A stretch of 64,000 nt of DNA from JAAXGX01 sp965203565 (GCA_965203565.1 OZ241896.1:3472001-3536000), one strand, 5' to 3'. Shown: positions 17,547 to 26,894, counted from the stretch's first letter. Translations and numbers: made by a program. Notes: generated from the letters alone by a model not told the origin.

Positions 17547-19163
17547 CTACCGGGCGCCTCCGCGGACCGGACCCGCCGGCGGCGCGCCGCCGGCGCCCGG
17601 CCGCGCGGCGGCGTCGATCAGGACTTCTCCGTCCCCGGCGCCGCCCGCCACCGCCAGCCGGGGGGTGTAGTCGCTGTTGACGCGCGACATCACCTTGTCC
17701 ACCGACGTCTCCAGGCGGTCGAGGAACGGCTTCGGGTAGAGGCCGATCCAGACCGCCAGAACGAGGAGCGGCGCGAACGTCCAGACCTCACGCAGGGTCA
17801 GGTCGGGCAGCTTGTCGTTCTTCGGGTTGGTCACGTCGCCGAACATCGTCCGCTGGTACAGCCAGAGCATGTAGGCCGCGCCGAGCACGATGCCGCTCGC
17901 CGCCACGAACGCCCAGAACTTGCTGACGACGAAGACCCCCTGCAGGATCAGCACCTCGCCGATGAACCCGTTGAGCGTCGGCAGCCCGATCGACGACATC
18001 GTCATCACCAGGAAGATGGCGGCGTAGACCGGCATCACCTTCGACAACCCGCCGTACTCCGCGATTTCGCGCGTATGGCGGCGCTCGTAGACGACGCCGA
18101 CGATCAGGAACAGGGCGCCGGTGGAGATGCCGTGGTTGATCTGCTGCACGATGCTGCCGGTCACCCCGACCGGCGTCAGGGCGAACATCCCCAGCATCAC
18201 CATCCCCATGTGGCTGACGCTCGAGTACGCGACGAGCCGCTTCCAGTCCTTCTGGGCCATCGCGACCAGGGCGCCGTACACGATCCCGATGATCGACAGC
18301 CAGACGACGAGCGGCACGAACGCCTTCGTGGCCTCCGGCAGGATCGGCAGGCTGAACCGGATGAACCCGTACGTTCCCATCTTCAGGAGCACCGCCGCCA
18401 GGATGACCGAGCCGGCGGTCGGCGCGTCGGTGTGGGCGTCGGGCAGCCAGGTGTGGAACGGGAACATCGGCACCTTGACGGCGAACCCGAGGAACAGCGC
18501 CAGGAAGATCCACCACTGGAGGTCGAACGGGACGTCGAGCTGCTGGAGCTGCGTCACGTCGAAGGTGTGCACGCCGGTCACCGCCGCGTGATGGAAGTAC
18601 AGCGCGAGGATGCCGAGCAGCATCACCACGCTCCCGACCAGCGTGAACAGGAAGAACTTGATCGCCGAGTACAGCCGGCGGTCGCTCCCCCAGATCCCGA
18701 TCAGGAAGTACATCGGCACCAGCATCACTTCCCAGAACAGGAAGAACAGCAGGAAGTCGAGCGCCATGAACGCGCCGAGCATCCCGGTCTGGAGCGTCAG
18801 CAGGAAGACGTAGTACTCCTTCACGCGGACGGTGACGGCGGTCCAGGACGACAGCACGGCGATGGAGCCCATCAGCGTGGTCAGCAGGATCAGCAGCGCG
18901 CTGAACCCGTCCACGCCGAGGAAGTAGTCGGCGCCTATCGACGGTATCCAGGCGGCGCGCTCGACGAACTGCCAGCCGGCGTCCTGCGTGTCGTACCAGA
19001 ACCAGAGCGGCAGCGAGACGAGGAAGCCGAGCCCGGCGGCGGCGTTGGCGATCCACCGGATGCGGTCCTCCCGCCGGCGGTCGGTCAGCAGCAGGACGAG
19101 CGCCCCGGCCAGCGGCGTGAACAGGATCAGTGACAGCAGCGGGAATCCGGCGGCGTTGCTCAT
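17547..19163 (-). CDS. nuoM: NADH-quinone oxidoreductase subunit M
   Basis: 538 residues, antiporter-like membrane subunit. Typical landmarks are MALDFLLFFLFWEVMLVPMY with the conserved Glu, KVPMFPFHTWLPDAHTDAPT, and WKRLVAYSSVSHMGMVMLG. The C-terminal 40 residues (DKVMSRVNSDYTPRL and an Ala/Gly/Pro-rich end) extend past the last helix. It is 15 bases downstream of nuoL and abuts nuoN. It carries one proton channel of complex I. Confidence 0.95.
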   Translation of the reverse strand: MSNAAGFPLLSLILFTPLAGALVLLLTDRRREDRIRWIANAAAGLGFLVSLPLWFWYDTQDAGWQFVERAAWIPSIGADYFLGVDGFSALLILLTTLMGSIAVLSSWTAVTVRVKEYYVFLLTLQTGMLGAFMALDFLLFFLFWEVMLVPMYFLIGIWGSDRRLYSAIKFFLFTLVGSVVMLLGILALYFHHAAVTGVHTFDVTQLQQLDVPFDLQWWIFLALFLGFAVKVPMFPFHTWLPDAHTDAPTAGSVILAAVLLKMGTYGFIRFSLPILPEATKAFVPLVVWLSIIGIVYGALVAMAQKDWKRLVAYSSVSHMGMVMLGMFALTPVGVTGSIVQQINHGISTGALFLIVGVVYERRHTREIAEYGGLSKVMPVYAAIFLVMTMSSIGLPTLNGFIGEVLILQGVFVVSKFWAFVAASGIVLGAAYMLWLYQRTMFGDVTNPKNDKLPDLTLREVWTFAPLLVLAVWIGLYPKPFLDRLETSVDKVMSRVNSDYTPRLAVAGGAGDGEVLIDAAARPGAGGAPPAGPVRGGAR

Positions 19164-19178
19164 GGTCTTGTCTGCGGG

Positions 19179-21281
19179 TCAGCGCCCGACGATAAGCCAG
19201 GTGACGAACGCGAACACGCCCACCAGCGTGGCGAACGCATAGTTCTGGATGAGGCCGGTCTGGAACCGGCGGAAGCCGTAGCTCCCCTCCCGGCAGATCC
19301 AGCCGACCAGATTGACGAGTCCGTCGACCACGTACTTGTCGAGCACGTGGGAAATCCACGCCAGGGCGACGGTGGTCCATCCCGCACCGTTCACCGCGCC
19401 GTCGACCACCGCGCCGTCGAACCGCCACAGGCTGCGCGCGCCCGACGTCGTCCCCCGCACGGCGGTCGCATCGTACAGCTCGTCGACGTAGTACTTGTTG
19501 GTCAGCACCCGGTGCGCGCCGGCCCAGCGCCCGGCCATCTCCGCCGCCGCCTCGGGCCGGCTCACGTAATTGCGCCAGGCGAACCCGATCGCGCCGAGCG
19601 CGATGGCGACCGAGAGCGCCATCAGGCCGATCTCCGCGGCGTGGGAGAGGTGGTGCGCGTGCTCCGCGGCGTGGGCGCCCTCCACCGTGAAGCTCGGCTC
19701 CAGGAAGTGCTCTATCGCGGCGCCGCCGCCGAGCGCCGCCGGCACCCCGACGAAGCCGGCCACCGAGGCGCCGATCGCCAGCAGGACGAGCGGCGCCGTC
19801 ATCAGCCGGGGCGATTCGTGCGGGCCATGCCACGCGCCCCCGCCGCCGGTCCCGTGGGCGGCGTCCCCGCCGTGGGGCTGCTCCCCGCCGCCGGCGTCCC
19901 AGGCCGGCCCCCGGTACGCGCCGAGGAACGTCATGTTGATCAGCCGGAACATGTAGAACGCGGTCAGCGCCGCCGTCACCGCGCCCACCGCCCAGAGCAG
20001 CCGGCTGTGCAGGAAGGTGCGGTACAGGATCTCGTCCTTGCTGAAGAACCCGGCCAGCGGCGGAATGCCGGCTATCGCCACCGCGCCGACGAGCATGGCG
20101 GCGAACGTCACCGGCATGCGGCGCCACAGGCCGCCCATCCTCCGCATGTCCTGCTCCTCGTTCATCCCGTGGATGACCGAGCCGCTGCCGAGGAAGAGCA
20201 GCGCCTTGAAGAAGGCGTGCGTCATCAGGTGGAACGCGGCGGCCGCGAACGCCCCGACGCCGGCGGCCAGGAACATGTAGCCGAGCTGCGAGACGGTCGA
20301 GTACGCCAGCACGCGCTTGATGTCGGTCTGGACCAGACCGATGGTGGCCGCCAGCAGCGCGGTCAGCACGCCGACCACCGCCACGACCTCCATCACCATC
20401 GGGGCGTGGGTGAACAGGACGGCGTTGCGGCAGACCATGTACACGCCGGCGGTGACCATCGTCGCGGCGTGGATCAGCGCCGAGACCGGGGTCGGCCCCT
20501 CCATGGCGTCCGGCAGCCAGACGTAGAGCGGTATCTGCGCGCTCTTCCCGGCGGCGCCCACGAACAGCAGCAGGCAGATGGCCGACAGGACGCCGAATCC
20601 GGCGGCGGCGGTCTCCGCCGGCATCGCCGACGCGGCCTCGGCCACCTCGCCGAAGTCGAGCGTGCCGAACGTGAAGAAGATCAGGAAGACGCCGAGGATG
20701 AACCCCCAGTCGCCGATCCGGTTGACGATGAACGCCTTCTTGCCGGCGTCGGACGCGCTCTTCTTCCTGTACCAGTAGCCGATCAGCAGGTACGAGCAGA
20801 GCCCGACCCCCTCCCAGCCGACGAACATCACCAGGAAGCTGCTCCCCAGGACGAGGATCAGCATGAAGAAGCAGAACAGGTTCAGGTAGCAGAAGAAGCG
20901 CGCCACCCCGCCGCGCGGCTCGTGGTCGATGTACCCGATCGAGTAGACGTGGATCAGCAGCCCGATCCCGGTGACGACCAGAATCATCATCCCGGAAAGC
21001 GGGTCGAGCGTGAACGCCCACGGGACCTCGAACGCTCCGGCGCCGGCCGCCGTCTCGAGCGGAATCGGCGGGATCCAGCTCGCCACCGTCACCTGGTGGC
21101 GGCGGTCCGCGTCGCCGAGCAGCTGCACGAAGGCGACGACGCTCAGCACGAACGCGAGCGCCATCGCGGCGACGGCCACCAGGCCGGCGGTCCGCTTGGT
21201 GAAACGCCGGATCCCGTACAGCCCGTTGATCGCCGCCCCGACGCCGGGGAGCACGGGAATGAGCCAGATCAAGTCGATCAT
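19179..21281 (-). CDS. nuoL: NADH-quinone oxidoreductase subunit L
   Basis: 700 residues, the largest antiporter-like subunit, with the core NADH-plastoquinone pattern: FVGWEGVGLCSYLLIGYWY, KSAQIPLYVWLPDAMEGPTP, IKRVLAYSTVSQLGYMFLA and HLMTHAFFKALLFLGSGSVI. The C-terminal region contains the long lateral helix expected in NuoL. A His/Gly-rich loop (GGGEQPHGGDAAHG) near residue 470 is an unusual insertion that could bind metal; that is speculative. Two downstream membrane subunits follow with short gaps. Confidence 0.95.
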   Translation of the reverse strand: MIDLIWLIPVLPGVGAAINGLYGIRRFTKRTAGLVAVAAMALAFVLSVVAFVQLLGDADRRHQVTVASWIPPIPLETAAGAGAFEVPWAFTLDPLSGMMILVVTGIGLLIHVYSIGYIDHEPRGGVARFFCYLNLFCFFMLILVLGSSFLVMFVGWEGVGLCSYLLIGYWYRKKSASDAGKKAFIVNRIGDWGFILGVFLIFFTFGTLDFGEVAEAASAMPAETAAAGFGVLSAICLLLFVGAAGKSAQIPLYVWLPDAMEGPTPVSALIHAATMVTAGVYMVCRNAVLFTHAPMVMEVVAVVGVLTALLAATIGLVQTDIKRVLAYSTVSQLGYMFLAAGVGAFAAAAFHLMTHAFFKALLFLGSGSVIHGMNEEQDMRRMGGLWRRMPVTFAAMLVGAVAIAGIPPLAGFFSKDEILYRTFLHSRLLWAVGAVTAALTAFYMFRLINMTFLGAYRGPAWDAGGGEQPHGGDAAHGTGGGGAWHGPHESPRLMTAPLVLLAIGASVAGFVGVPAALGGGAAIEHFLEPSFTVEGAHAAEHAHHLSHAAEIGLMALSVAIALGAIGFAWRNYVSRPEAAAEMAGRWAGAHRVLTNKYYVDELYDATAVRGTTSGARSLWRFDGAVVDGAVNGAGWTTVALAWISHVLDKYVVDGLVNLVGWICREGSYGFRRFQTGLIQNYAFATLVGVFAFVTWLIVGR

Positions 21282-21303
21282 CGCGTCGCTCGGCCGCCGG
21301 CCG

Positions 21304-21612
21304 TCACCACCGCATCACGTTCATCTCGTCGATGTTCACCGTCTCCTTGTTGCGGTAGAAGGCGATGATGATCCCGAGGCCGACCGCGGCCTCGGCCGCC
21401 GCCACCGCGATCACGAAGACGACGAACACCTGCCCCACGAGGTTCTGAAGCTGGCTCGAGAGGGCGATCAGGTTGATGTTGACCGCGTTCAGGATCAACT
21501 CTATCGACATGAAGATGATGATGATGTTGCGCCGCACCAGCACGCCGATCACGCCGATCATGAACAGGGCGGCCGACAGGACGGTGTAGTGAACCGGGGT
21601 GATCTCCAGCAT
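21304..21612 (-). CDS. nuoK: NADH-quinone oxidoreductase subunit K
   Basis: 102 residues, three membrane helices. The start MLEITPVHYTVLSAALFMIG and the conserved Glu in FMSIELILNAVNIN and the second in AAAEAAVGLGI match NuoK, where these glutamates take part in proton translocation. The ATG at 21612 gives the family's usual length. It lies 14 bases after nuoJ and 22 before nuoL. Confidence 0.95.
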   Translation of the reverse strand: MLEITPVHYTVLSAALFMIGVIGVLVRRNIIIIFMSIELILNAVNINLIALSSQLQNLVGQVFVVFVIAVAAAEAAVGLGIIIAFYRNKETVNIDEMNVMRW

Positions 21613-21626
21613 GGGGCGCCTGCGGT

Positions 21627-22160
21627 CTACAGGTTCTTCTTCGCGAGCACGATGGCGCCGATCATCGCCGCCAGCAGCAGCATCGACGCCACTTCGAACG
21701 GGATCAGGTACTCGGTGTACAGCACCCATCCGAGCTGCTCGGTGTTGAGCATCGGATCGCCGAGATGCGTCGGCATCGCCGACGCGGCCGTCCCCTCCGG
21801 CCGCATGCCGGGACGCGTGGCGGCGTAGGCGACGATCCCGATCAGCTCGAGCAGGACGGCGCCCGCCAGCAGCGCCCCGGTCGCAGAGAGCCGCCGCGTG
21901 TCGGCGTGGCGCTCCGGCTCCCGCTTGAGGCTGACCAGCATCACCACGAACAGGTACAGGACGACGATCCCGCCCGCATAGACCAGCACCTGGATCACGG
22001 CGACGAACTGCGCGCCGAGCGTCACGTACAGCACGGCGACCAGCAGGAAGTTGACGACGAGGAACAGCACGCTGTGGACCGCGCTGCGGGCCGAGATCAC
22101 CAGGATCCCCAAGCCCAGGATCAGCGCCGCCAGCGTGTAGAACACCGCCGCTTCGAGCAT
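21627..22160 (-). CDS. nuoJ: NADH-quinone oxidoreductase subunit J
   Basis: 177 residues with five membrane helices. It contains HSVLFLVVNFLLVAVLYVTL and VQVLVYAGGIVVLYLFVVML, the region around the pi-bulge helix of NuoJ that links proton pumping to quinone reduction. Length is normal. It follows nuoH by 21 bases; nuoI, which usually sits between H and J, is missing. Confidence 0.95.
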   Translation of the reverse strand: MLEAAVFYTLAALILGLGILVISARSAVHSVLFLVVNFLLVAVLYVTLGAQFVAVIQVLVYAGGIVVLYLFVVMLVSLKREPERHADTRRLSATGALLAGAVLLELIGIVAYAATRPGMRPEGTAASAMPTHLGDPMLNTEQLGWVLYTEYLIPFEVASMLLLAAMIGAIVLAKKNL

Positions 22161-22181
22161 CGGCCGATGGCGTCCTTCCCG

Positions 22182-23180
22182 CTACACCAGAACCTTGACG
22201 ATCCCGGTGACCACCAGGTTCGCGATGGCGATCGGGATCAGGACCTTCCAGCCGAGCCGCATCAACTGATCGTAGCGGTAGCGCGGCAGCGTGGCCCGGA
22301 TCCAGATGAACACGTACAGGAAGAAGAAGATCTTGGCGATCAGCCAGGCCCACGCGGGGACCGGATCGAGGAACGCCAGCGCCTCGACGTTCGGGAACGG
22401 CCGCATCCACCCGCCCAGGAACATGATCGAGACGATCGCCGAGATGACGATGATGTTGGCGTACTCCGCCAGGAAGAACAGCGCGAACCGCATCCCGCTG
22501 TACTCGGTGTGGAACCCGCCGGTCAGCTCGGTCTCCGCCTCCGGCAGGTCGAACGGCGCCCGGTTCGTCTCCGCGAGGCCGCCGATGAAGACCAGGACGA
22601 ACGCCACCGGCTGGATGAACCCGAACCAGACGCCCGCCTCCCGCTGCGCCTCGACGATCCCGACCAGGCTCAGCGTGCCCGACGTGAGGATGACGCTCAC
22701 CAGCGTCATCGTGACCGCGATCTCGTAGCTGATGAGCTGCGCCGACGCGCGCAGGCTCGCCAGCAGCGGGTACTTGCTGTTCGACGACCAGCCGCCGAGG
22801 ATGATGCCGTACACGCCGATCGACGTCACCGAGACGATGAACAGCAGCCCGACGTTGACGTCGGCCACGTAGTAGAGCGGGTCGGGCCCGAACGGAATGA
22901 CCGAGAAGACGACCAGCGCCGGCACGAGGCTCATGATCGGCGCCACGGTGAACACCCACTTGTCGGCTTTCGCGGGGGTGATGTCCTCCTTCAGGATCAG
23001 CTTGATCGGATCGACTATCGCCTGGAGGACGCCGTGCGGCCCGACCCGCATCGGGCCGAGGCGCGCCTGCGCCCAGGCCATCACCTTCCGCTCCATCAGG
23101 ACCAGGAAGGTGACCGCCACCAGCACGGCGTTCACCAGCACGGCGATCTTGAGCAGCGGGACGACGAACGTTTCCACCAT
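22182..23180 (-). CDS. nuoH: NADH-quinone oxidoreductase subunit H
   Basis: 332 residues, eight membrane helices, the subunit that forms the quinone pocket. Clear landmarks are VLMERKVMAWAQARLGPMRVG, IKLILKEDITPAKADKWVF, and ETNRAPFDLPEAETELTGGF. The gap to nuoD is 4 bases. No nuoE, F or G lies between them, unlike the common operon order. Confidence 0.95.
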   Translation of the reverse strand: MVETFVVPLLKIAVLVNAVLVAVTFLVLMERKVMAWAQARLGPMRVGPHGVLQAIVDPIKLILKEDITPAKADKWVFTVAPIMSLVPALVVFSVIPFGPDPLYYVADVNVGLLFIVSVTSIGVYGIILGGWSSNSKYPLLASLRASAQLISYEIAVTMTLVSVILTSGTLSLVGIVEAQREAGVWFGFIQPVAFVLVFIGGLAETNRAPFDLPEAETELTGGFHTEYSGMRFALFFLAEYANIIVISAIVSIMFLGGWMRPFPNVEALAFLDPVPAWAWLIAKIFFFLYVFIWIRATLPRYRYDQLMRLGWKVLIPIAIANLVVTGIVKVLV

Positions 23181-23184
23181 CGCC

Positions 23185-24318
23185 CTAGCGGTCCACCTCG
23201 CCGAGCACGATGTCGATCGTGCCGATCAGCGCCACCACGTCGGCCACGAGATGCCCCTTCACCAGCCGGCGCAGCCCTTGCAGGTTGCAGAACGACGGAG
23301 GCCGCACGCGGAGGCGGTACGGGTTGGTCGAACGGCCGTCGCTGACGATGAAGTACCCGATCTCCCCCTTCGGCGACTCGACCGCGTGGTACGTCTCGCC
23401 GGCCGGCGGCTTGATCAGGCGCGGAACCTTCCCCATGACCGGCCCCTCCGGCAACCCCTCGATCGCCTGCCGGATGATCCGGATCGACTGCTTGAACTCC
23501 TCGAGGCGGATCAGGTACCGGTCGTACGTGTCGCCGCGGGTCCCGAGCGGAACGTCGAACTCGAACTCGTCGTACGCCGCGTTCGGCTCGTCCTTGCGCA
23601 GGTCGCGCGAGACGCCGGAGCCGCGCAGGGGCGGCCCGCACAGCCCGAGCGCCGTCGCCTCCTCCCCCGAGATCACGCCGATGCCGCGCGTGCGCCCCAC
23701 CCAGATCCGGTTGTTCGTCAGCAGATCCTCGTACTCGTCGATCCGGGGCTCCATCAGGTCGCAGAACGCGAGCGCCTTCCTGTCCCACCCGGTCGGGATG
23801 TCGAGGGGCAGCCCGCCGATCCGCATCGAGTTGTAGGTCAGGCGCGCGCCGCAGTACTCCTCGAACAGGTCGAGCACGTGCTCGCGCTCGCGGAACGCGT
23901 ACAGGAGCACCGTCATCGCGCCGATGTCCATCGCGTGCGTCCCCAGCCAGAGGCAGTGGCTCGCGATCCGCTGGAGCTCGGCGAGGATCGTCCGGACGTA
24001 GCGGGCCCGGCGCGGAACCTCGACCTGCATCAGCTTCTCGACCGTCTCCACGTAGGCGAGGTTGCTGGTCGCCGCCGCGACGTAGTCCATCCGGTCGGTC
24101 AGCAGCACGATCTGCGTCCAGTCGCGGTTCTCGCACAGCTTCTCGATGCCGCGGTGGATGTAGCCGATCACGCAGTCGGCGTCGACCACCCGCTCGCCGT
24201 CGAGATGGAGCACCACCCGGAGCACGCCGTGCGTGCTCGGATGCTGCGGGCCCATGTTCAGGACCAGCTCGTCGGTGTCGAACGCCTGGCCGATTCGCCG
24301 GGGCGCCTCAATCGTCAT
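23185..24318 (-). CDS. nuoD: NADH-quinone oxidoreductase subunit D
   Basis: 377 residues. MGPQHPSTHGVLRVVLHLDG at residues 18-37 is the signature of the 49-kDa subunit, followed by IGYIHRGIEKLCENR. The C-terminus (LGEVDR) is the standard end. It forms the quinone-binding cavity with NuoB and has no metal centre of its own. It follows nuoC by 37 bases. The partner NuoB is not encoded in this operon. Confidence 0.95.
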   Translation of the reverse strand: MTIEAPRRIGQAFDTDELVLNMGPQHPSTHGVLRVVLHLDGERVVDADCVIGYIHRGIEKLCENRDWTQIVLLTDRMDYVAAATSNLAYVETVEKLMQVEVPRRARYVRTILAELQRIASHCLWLGTHAMDIGAMTVLLYAFREREHVLDLFEEYCGARLTYNSMRIGGLPLDIPTGWDRKALAFCDLMEPRIDEYEDLLTNNRIWVGRTRGIGVISGEEATALGLCGPPLRGSGVSRDLRKDEPNAAYDEFEFDVPLGTRGDTYDRYLIRLEEFKQSIRIIRQAIEGLPEGPVMGKVPRLIKPPAGETYHAVESPKGEIGYFIVSDGRSTNPYRLRVRPPSFCNLQGLRRLVKGHLVADVVALIGTIDIVLGEVDR

Positions 24319-24355
24319 CGGTTCGTCGCCGTCGCCGCGGAGCCGCCGGTCCGCG

Positions 24356-25129
24356 CTACTCGATCTCCGCCTCGTCCGGCAGGCTCCAGACGCGCAGCCA
24401 GTCCTGCGGATTCTCCATCAGCAGCTCGCCGGGGCCTTCGAGCGGGTAGTCCTTGCGCTGCGGATGCCCTTGCCATTCATCCGGCATCAGGATCCGGCGC
24501 CGGTCCGGGTGGTCGACGATGTTCACGCCGAACTGATCGTACACCTCGCGCTCCAGCCAGTTCGCGGCCGGCCAGATCCCGGTGACCGACGGGACCGGCT
24601 CGTCCTCGCCGGCGCGCACCTTGACGCGCAGCCGGTGACGCAGCCGGGTCGAATAGAGGCAGTAGACCACGTCGAACCGCTGCGGACGCGGCGGCCAGTC
24701 GGTCGCGGTGACGTCGGAGCAATAGTCGAAATCGGCCGCCGGATCGGTCCGCAGGAAGCGCGCCACGTCGAGCAGCCGGCCGGCCGGCACGATCACCGAC
24801 CAGTCGCCCACCCAGTACGTCACCCGGGTGACCGCCCCCGGCGCGCCGGCCTGCAGCGCCCGCACCACGGCCGGGACCTCCAGACCGTCGGGCGGCTCCG
24901 GATCGGCCGGTCCCCTGGGCGGCTCCGGCGGGGCCTTGGCCGCGGGCTTCCGCGGAGGCGAGGCCGCCGCGGCCGGTTTCGGAGGCGCCGCCGCGGACTC
25001 CGAAGCTGCGGCCACCGGCTTGGCGGGCGCCGCCGCGGGCTCGGGAGACGTTTCCGCGGGCCCGGCCGGCTTCGGCGCCGCGGGCCGGCCGGGAGCCGGC
25101 GCGCCGGCCGGTTTCGTCTCGTCCGCCAT
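24356..25129 (-). CDS. nuoC: NADH-quinone oxidoreductase subunit C with Ala/Pro-rich N-terminal extension
   Basis: 257 residues. The conserved 30-kDa domain begins at about residue 85 (LEVPAVVRALQAG) and contains NWLEREVYDQFGVNIVDHPD and RRILMPDEWQGHPQRKDYPL, the family signature. The first 80 residues are a low-complexity Ala/Pro/Lys tail with several AAAPPKPAAA-like runs, not found in ordinary NuoC. It may be a flexible linker or a remnant of another domain. It starts 13 bases after nuoA, leaving no room for nuoB. Confidence 0.9.
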   Translation of the reverse strand: MADETKPAGAPAPGRPAAPKPAGPAETSPEPAAAPAKPVAAASESAAAPPKPAAAASPPRKPAAKAPPEPPRGPADPEPPDGLEVPAVVRALQAGAPGAVTRVTYWVGDWSVIVPAGRLLDVARFLRTDPAADFDYCSDVTATDWPPRPQRFDVVYCLYSTRLRHRLRVKVRAGEDEPVPSVTGIWPAANWLEREVYDQFGVNIVDHPDRRRILMPDEWQGHPQRKDYPLEGPGELLMENPQDWLRVWSLPDEAEIE

Positions 25130-25142
25130 CAGGCCCGGTCCA

Positions 25143-25499
25143 TCACGTCCAGTCCAGCGCGCCCTTGCGCCACGCGTACACGTAGCCGACGACCAGGATG
25201 AACAGGAACACCAGCATCTCGATCAGGCCGAACAGCGCCAGCTCGTCCATGATCACCGCCCACGGGAACATGAACACCGTCTCGACGTCGAAGATCACGA
25301 ACAGCATCGCGACGAGGTAGTACCGCACGCTGTACCGGTCGCGGGCGTCGGTCGCCGGCTCGATGCCGCATTCGTACGGCTGGAGCTTCACCCGGTTGAA
25401 CCGGCGCGGATGGACCAGCCCCGCCACGATCAGCGTGAAGAGGGCGAAGCCGATCGCGACCAGGATGAACAGGAAGATCGGAATGTATGCGTCCAGCAA
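25143..25499 (-). CDS. nuoA: NADH-quinone oxidoreductase subunit A
   Basis: 118 residues with three membrane helices. The loop HPRRFNRVKLQPYECGIEPA contains the conserved quinone-site Cys, and the closing part RYYLVAMLFVIFDVETVFMF with PWAV is the family's second signature. It is the first gene of the operon, and a good promoter lies about 90-120 bases upstream on the same strand. Confidence 0.95.
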   Translation of the reverse strand: MLDAYIPIFLFILVAIGFALFTLIVAGLVHPRRFNRVKLQPYECGIEPATDARDRYSVRYYLVAMLFVIFDVETVFMFPWAVIMDELALFGLIEMLVFLFILVVGYVYAWRKGALDWT

Positions 25500-25590
25500 G
25501 GTCCCCGCCCTGGTTCGCCGGAGAATCCGGCCCGCACCACGCGGGCCGGCCGTGGCGGATGGCGTGAAATGCGGACCGAAAACCGCGCAG

Positions 25591-25620
25591 TTTATAGCAT
25601 GCGCCCACGGGGGGCGTCAA
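25591..25620 (-). promoter_or_regulatory. Sigma70-like promoter of the nuo operon
   Basis: On the minus strand TTGACG (25620-25615) and TATAAA (25596-25591) are separated by 18 bases. Initiation would be near 25584, giving a leader of roughly 85 bases before nuoA. It is back-to-back with the promoter of the VWA gene, so the intergenic region drives both directions. Confidence 0.65.
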
Positions 25621-25698
25621 GAACCTCCGGGCCGGACGCCGGCGGCGGCGGTTCTCGCAACTCCCTTGTTTGCAACGGGTTTCATCACTTCATCCGCC

Positions 25699-25727
25699 TT
25701 GACCATGCTTCGGGACGCCCCTATACT
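25699..25727 (+). promoter_or_regulatory. Sigma70-like promoter of the VWA protein gene
   Basis: TTGACC (25699-25704) and TATACT (25722-25727) are 17 bases apart. A transcript would start near 25734, about 16 bases before the ATG at 25750, with a GGGGGAA sequence between. This argues against the in-frame upstream ATG at 25705, which falls inside the promoter. Confidence 0.65.
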
Positions 25728-25749
25728 GCGGGGGAAACCCGCCAGAGCG

Positions 25750-26736
25750 ATGCCCCGCACGCCGAGTCGCCCCGCCGCCCTTGCCGCCGTCGCCGGTCTG
25801 ATCGGCGCCGGTCTGACCCTCGCCGGCGCGGGCGCCGCCGGCCAGCCGCCGGGGAACGCCGGCCGGCCGCAGCGACCGGACGACCCGGCGGCGGCGCCGT
25901 CGTTCCGGGCCGGCGTCGACGTGGTCTCCCTCAACGTGACGGTGACCGACACGGAGAACCGTTTCGTCACCGATCTCGATCGGGACGACTTCGCGGTGTA
26001 CGAGGACGGCGTGCGGCAGGAGATCACCTTCTTCAACCGCTCGCAGCTGCCGATCGCCCTGTCGCTGCTGATCGACACCAGCGCCAGCATGGACGAACGG
26101 ATGGGGACGGCGCAGGGGGCGGCGATCGGGTTCGCGCGGCGGCTGCGGCCGGAAGACCTGGCGGAGATCATCGACTTCGACAGCCGGGTGGAGATCCTCC
26201 AGGCGTTCACCAACGACCTCGACGCGCTCGGGCGCGCCATCCGCCGGACGTCCGCAGGCGGATCGACCTCGCTCTACAACGCCCTGTACGTCTCGCTCAA
26301 GGGGTTGCGGACGGCGCCGCTTCAGGCGGCCGAGGTGCGGCGCCAGGCGGTGGTCGTCCTCTCGGACGGCGAGGACACGTCGAGCCTGATCACGTTCGAG
26401 GAGGTGCTCGAACTCGCGAAGCGATCGGAGACGGCGATCTACACCATCGGACTCCGGAGCGGCGACGACGGACGGACGGGGTTCAGCGAAGCCGACTTCG
26501 TGCTGCGGCAACTGGCGCACGAGACCGGGGGACGGTCGTTCTTCCCCGGCGACGTGGCCGACCTTCCGGCCCTGTACGAGCAGATTTCCGACGAGCTGTC
26601 GAGCCAGTACAGTCTGGGGTACGTCTCCGCGAATCCGCTCCGCAACGGACAGTGGCGGCGGACCGTCGTGCGCGTGAGCCGGGAGCGCGCGTCGGCGCGG
26701 ACCAAGCAGGGGTACTACGCGCCGGCCGGCGCATAA
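25750..26736 (+). CDS. Exported VWFA-domain protein (acidobacterial type)
   Basis: 328 residues with a signal peptide (RPAALAAVAGLIGAGLTLAG). After RAGVDVVSLNVTVTDTENRF comes a short beta domain ending VYEDGVRQEITFFNRSQLP, then a VWA domain with the metal-site motif DTSASMDER near residue 112. The arrangement, ending SSQYSLGYVSANPLRNGQWR, is that of the VWFA-related domain family abundant in Acidobacteria. Its function is not established; exported adhesion or complex assembly is usual for VWA folds. The TAA stop is part of the target duplication of MITE copy 2, so insertion did not change the protein. Confidence 0.85.
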   Translation: MPRTPSRPAALAAVAGLIGAGLTLAGAGAAGQPPGNAGRPQRPDDPAAAPSFRAGVDVVSLNVTVTDTENRFVTDLDRDDFAVYEDGVRQEITFFNRSQLPIALSLLIDTSASMDERMGTAQGAAIGFARRLRPEDLAEIIDFDSRVEILQAFTNDLDALGRAIRRTSAGGSTSLYNALYVSLKGLRTAPLQAAEVRRQAVVVLSDGEDTSSLITFEEVLELAKRSETAIYTIGLRSGDDGRTGFSEADFVLRQLAHETGGRSFFPGDVADLPALYEQISDELSSQYSLGYVSANPLRNGQWRRTVVRVSRERASARTKQGYYAPAGA

Positions 26737-26894
26737 CAGCCCGTGGCAAAATCCCCGCTGCATTCGACGGGCGCTGCATCCCGGCTGAACTGCGTTGTTC
26801 GTCGGTCGAATATGGCCAATATGCTCCCTCCTCACGCCTTGTCAGCCGGGCGCCCCGCCCGTCTCGGCGCGACGCGGGGTTTCACCACGGGCTG
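26737..26894. mobile_element. 158-bp MITE, copy 2
   Basis: Same ends and length as the copy at 5223, with a single base difference. The 4-bp direct repeat is ATAA at 26733-26736 and 26895-26898. It begins exactly after the stop codon of the VWA gene and lies 21 bases before the next start, so it now forms the upstream region of the heme cluster. Confidence 0.9.

Noticed and set aside
15912..23345. Very long plus-strand frames opposite the nuo genes
   Set aside because: Composition (Arg, Asp, Gln, His rich) is that of antisense to membrane proteins; no start signals or domains.
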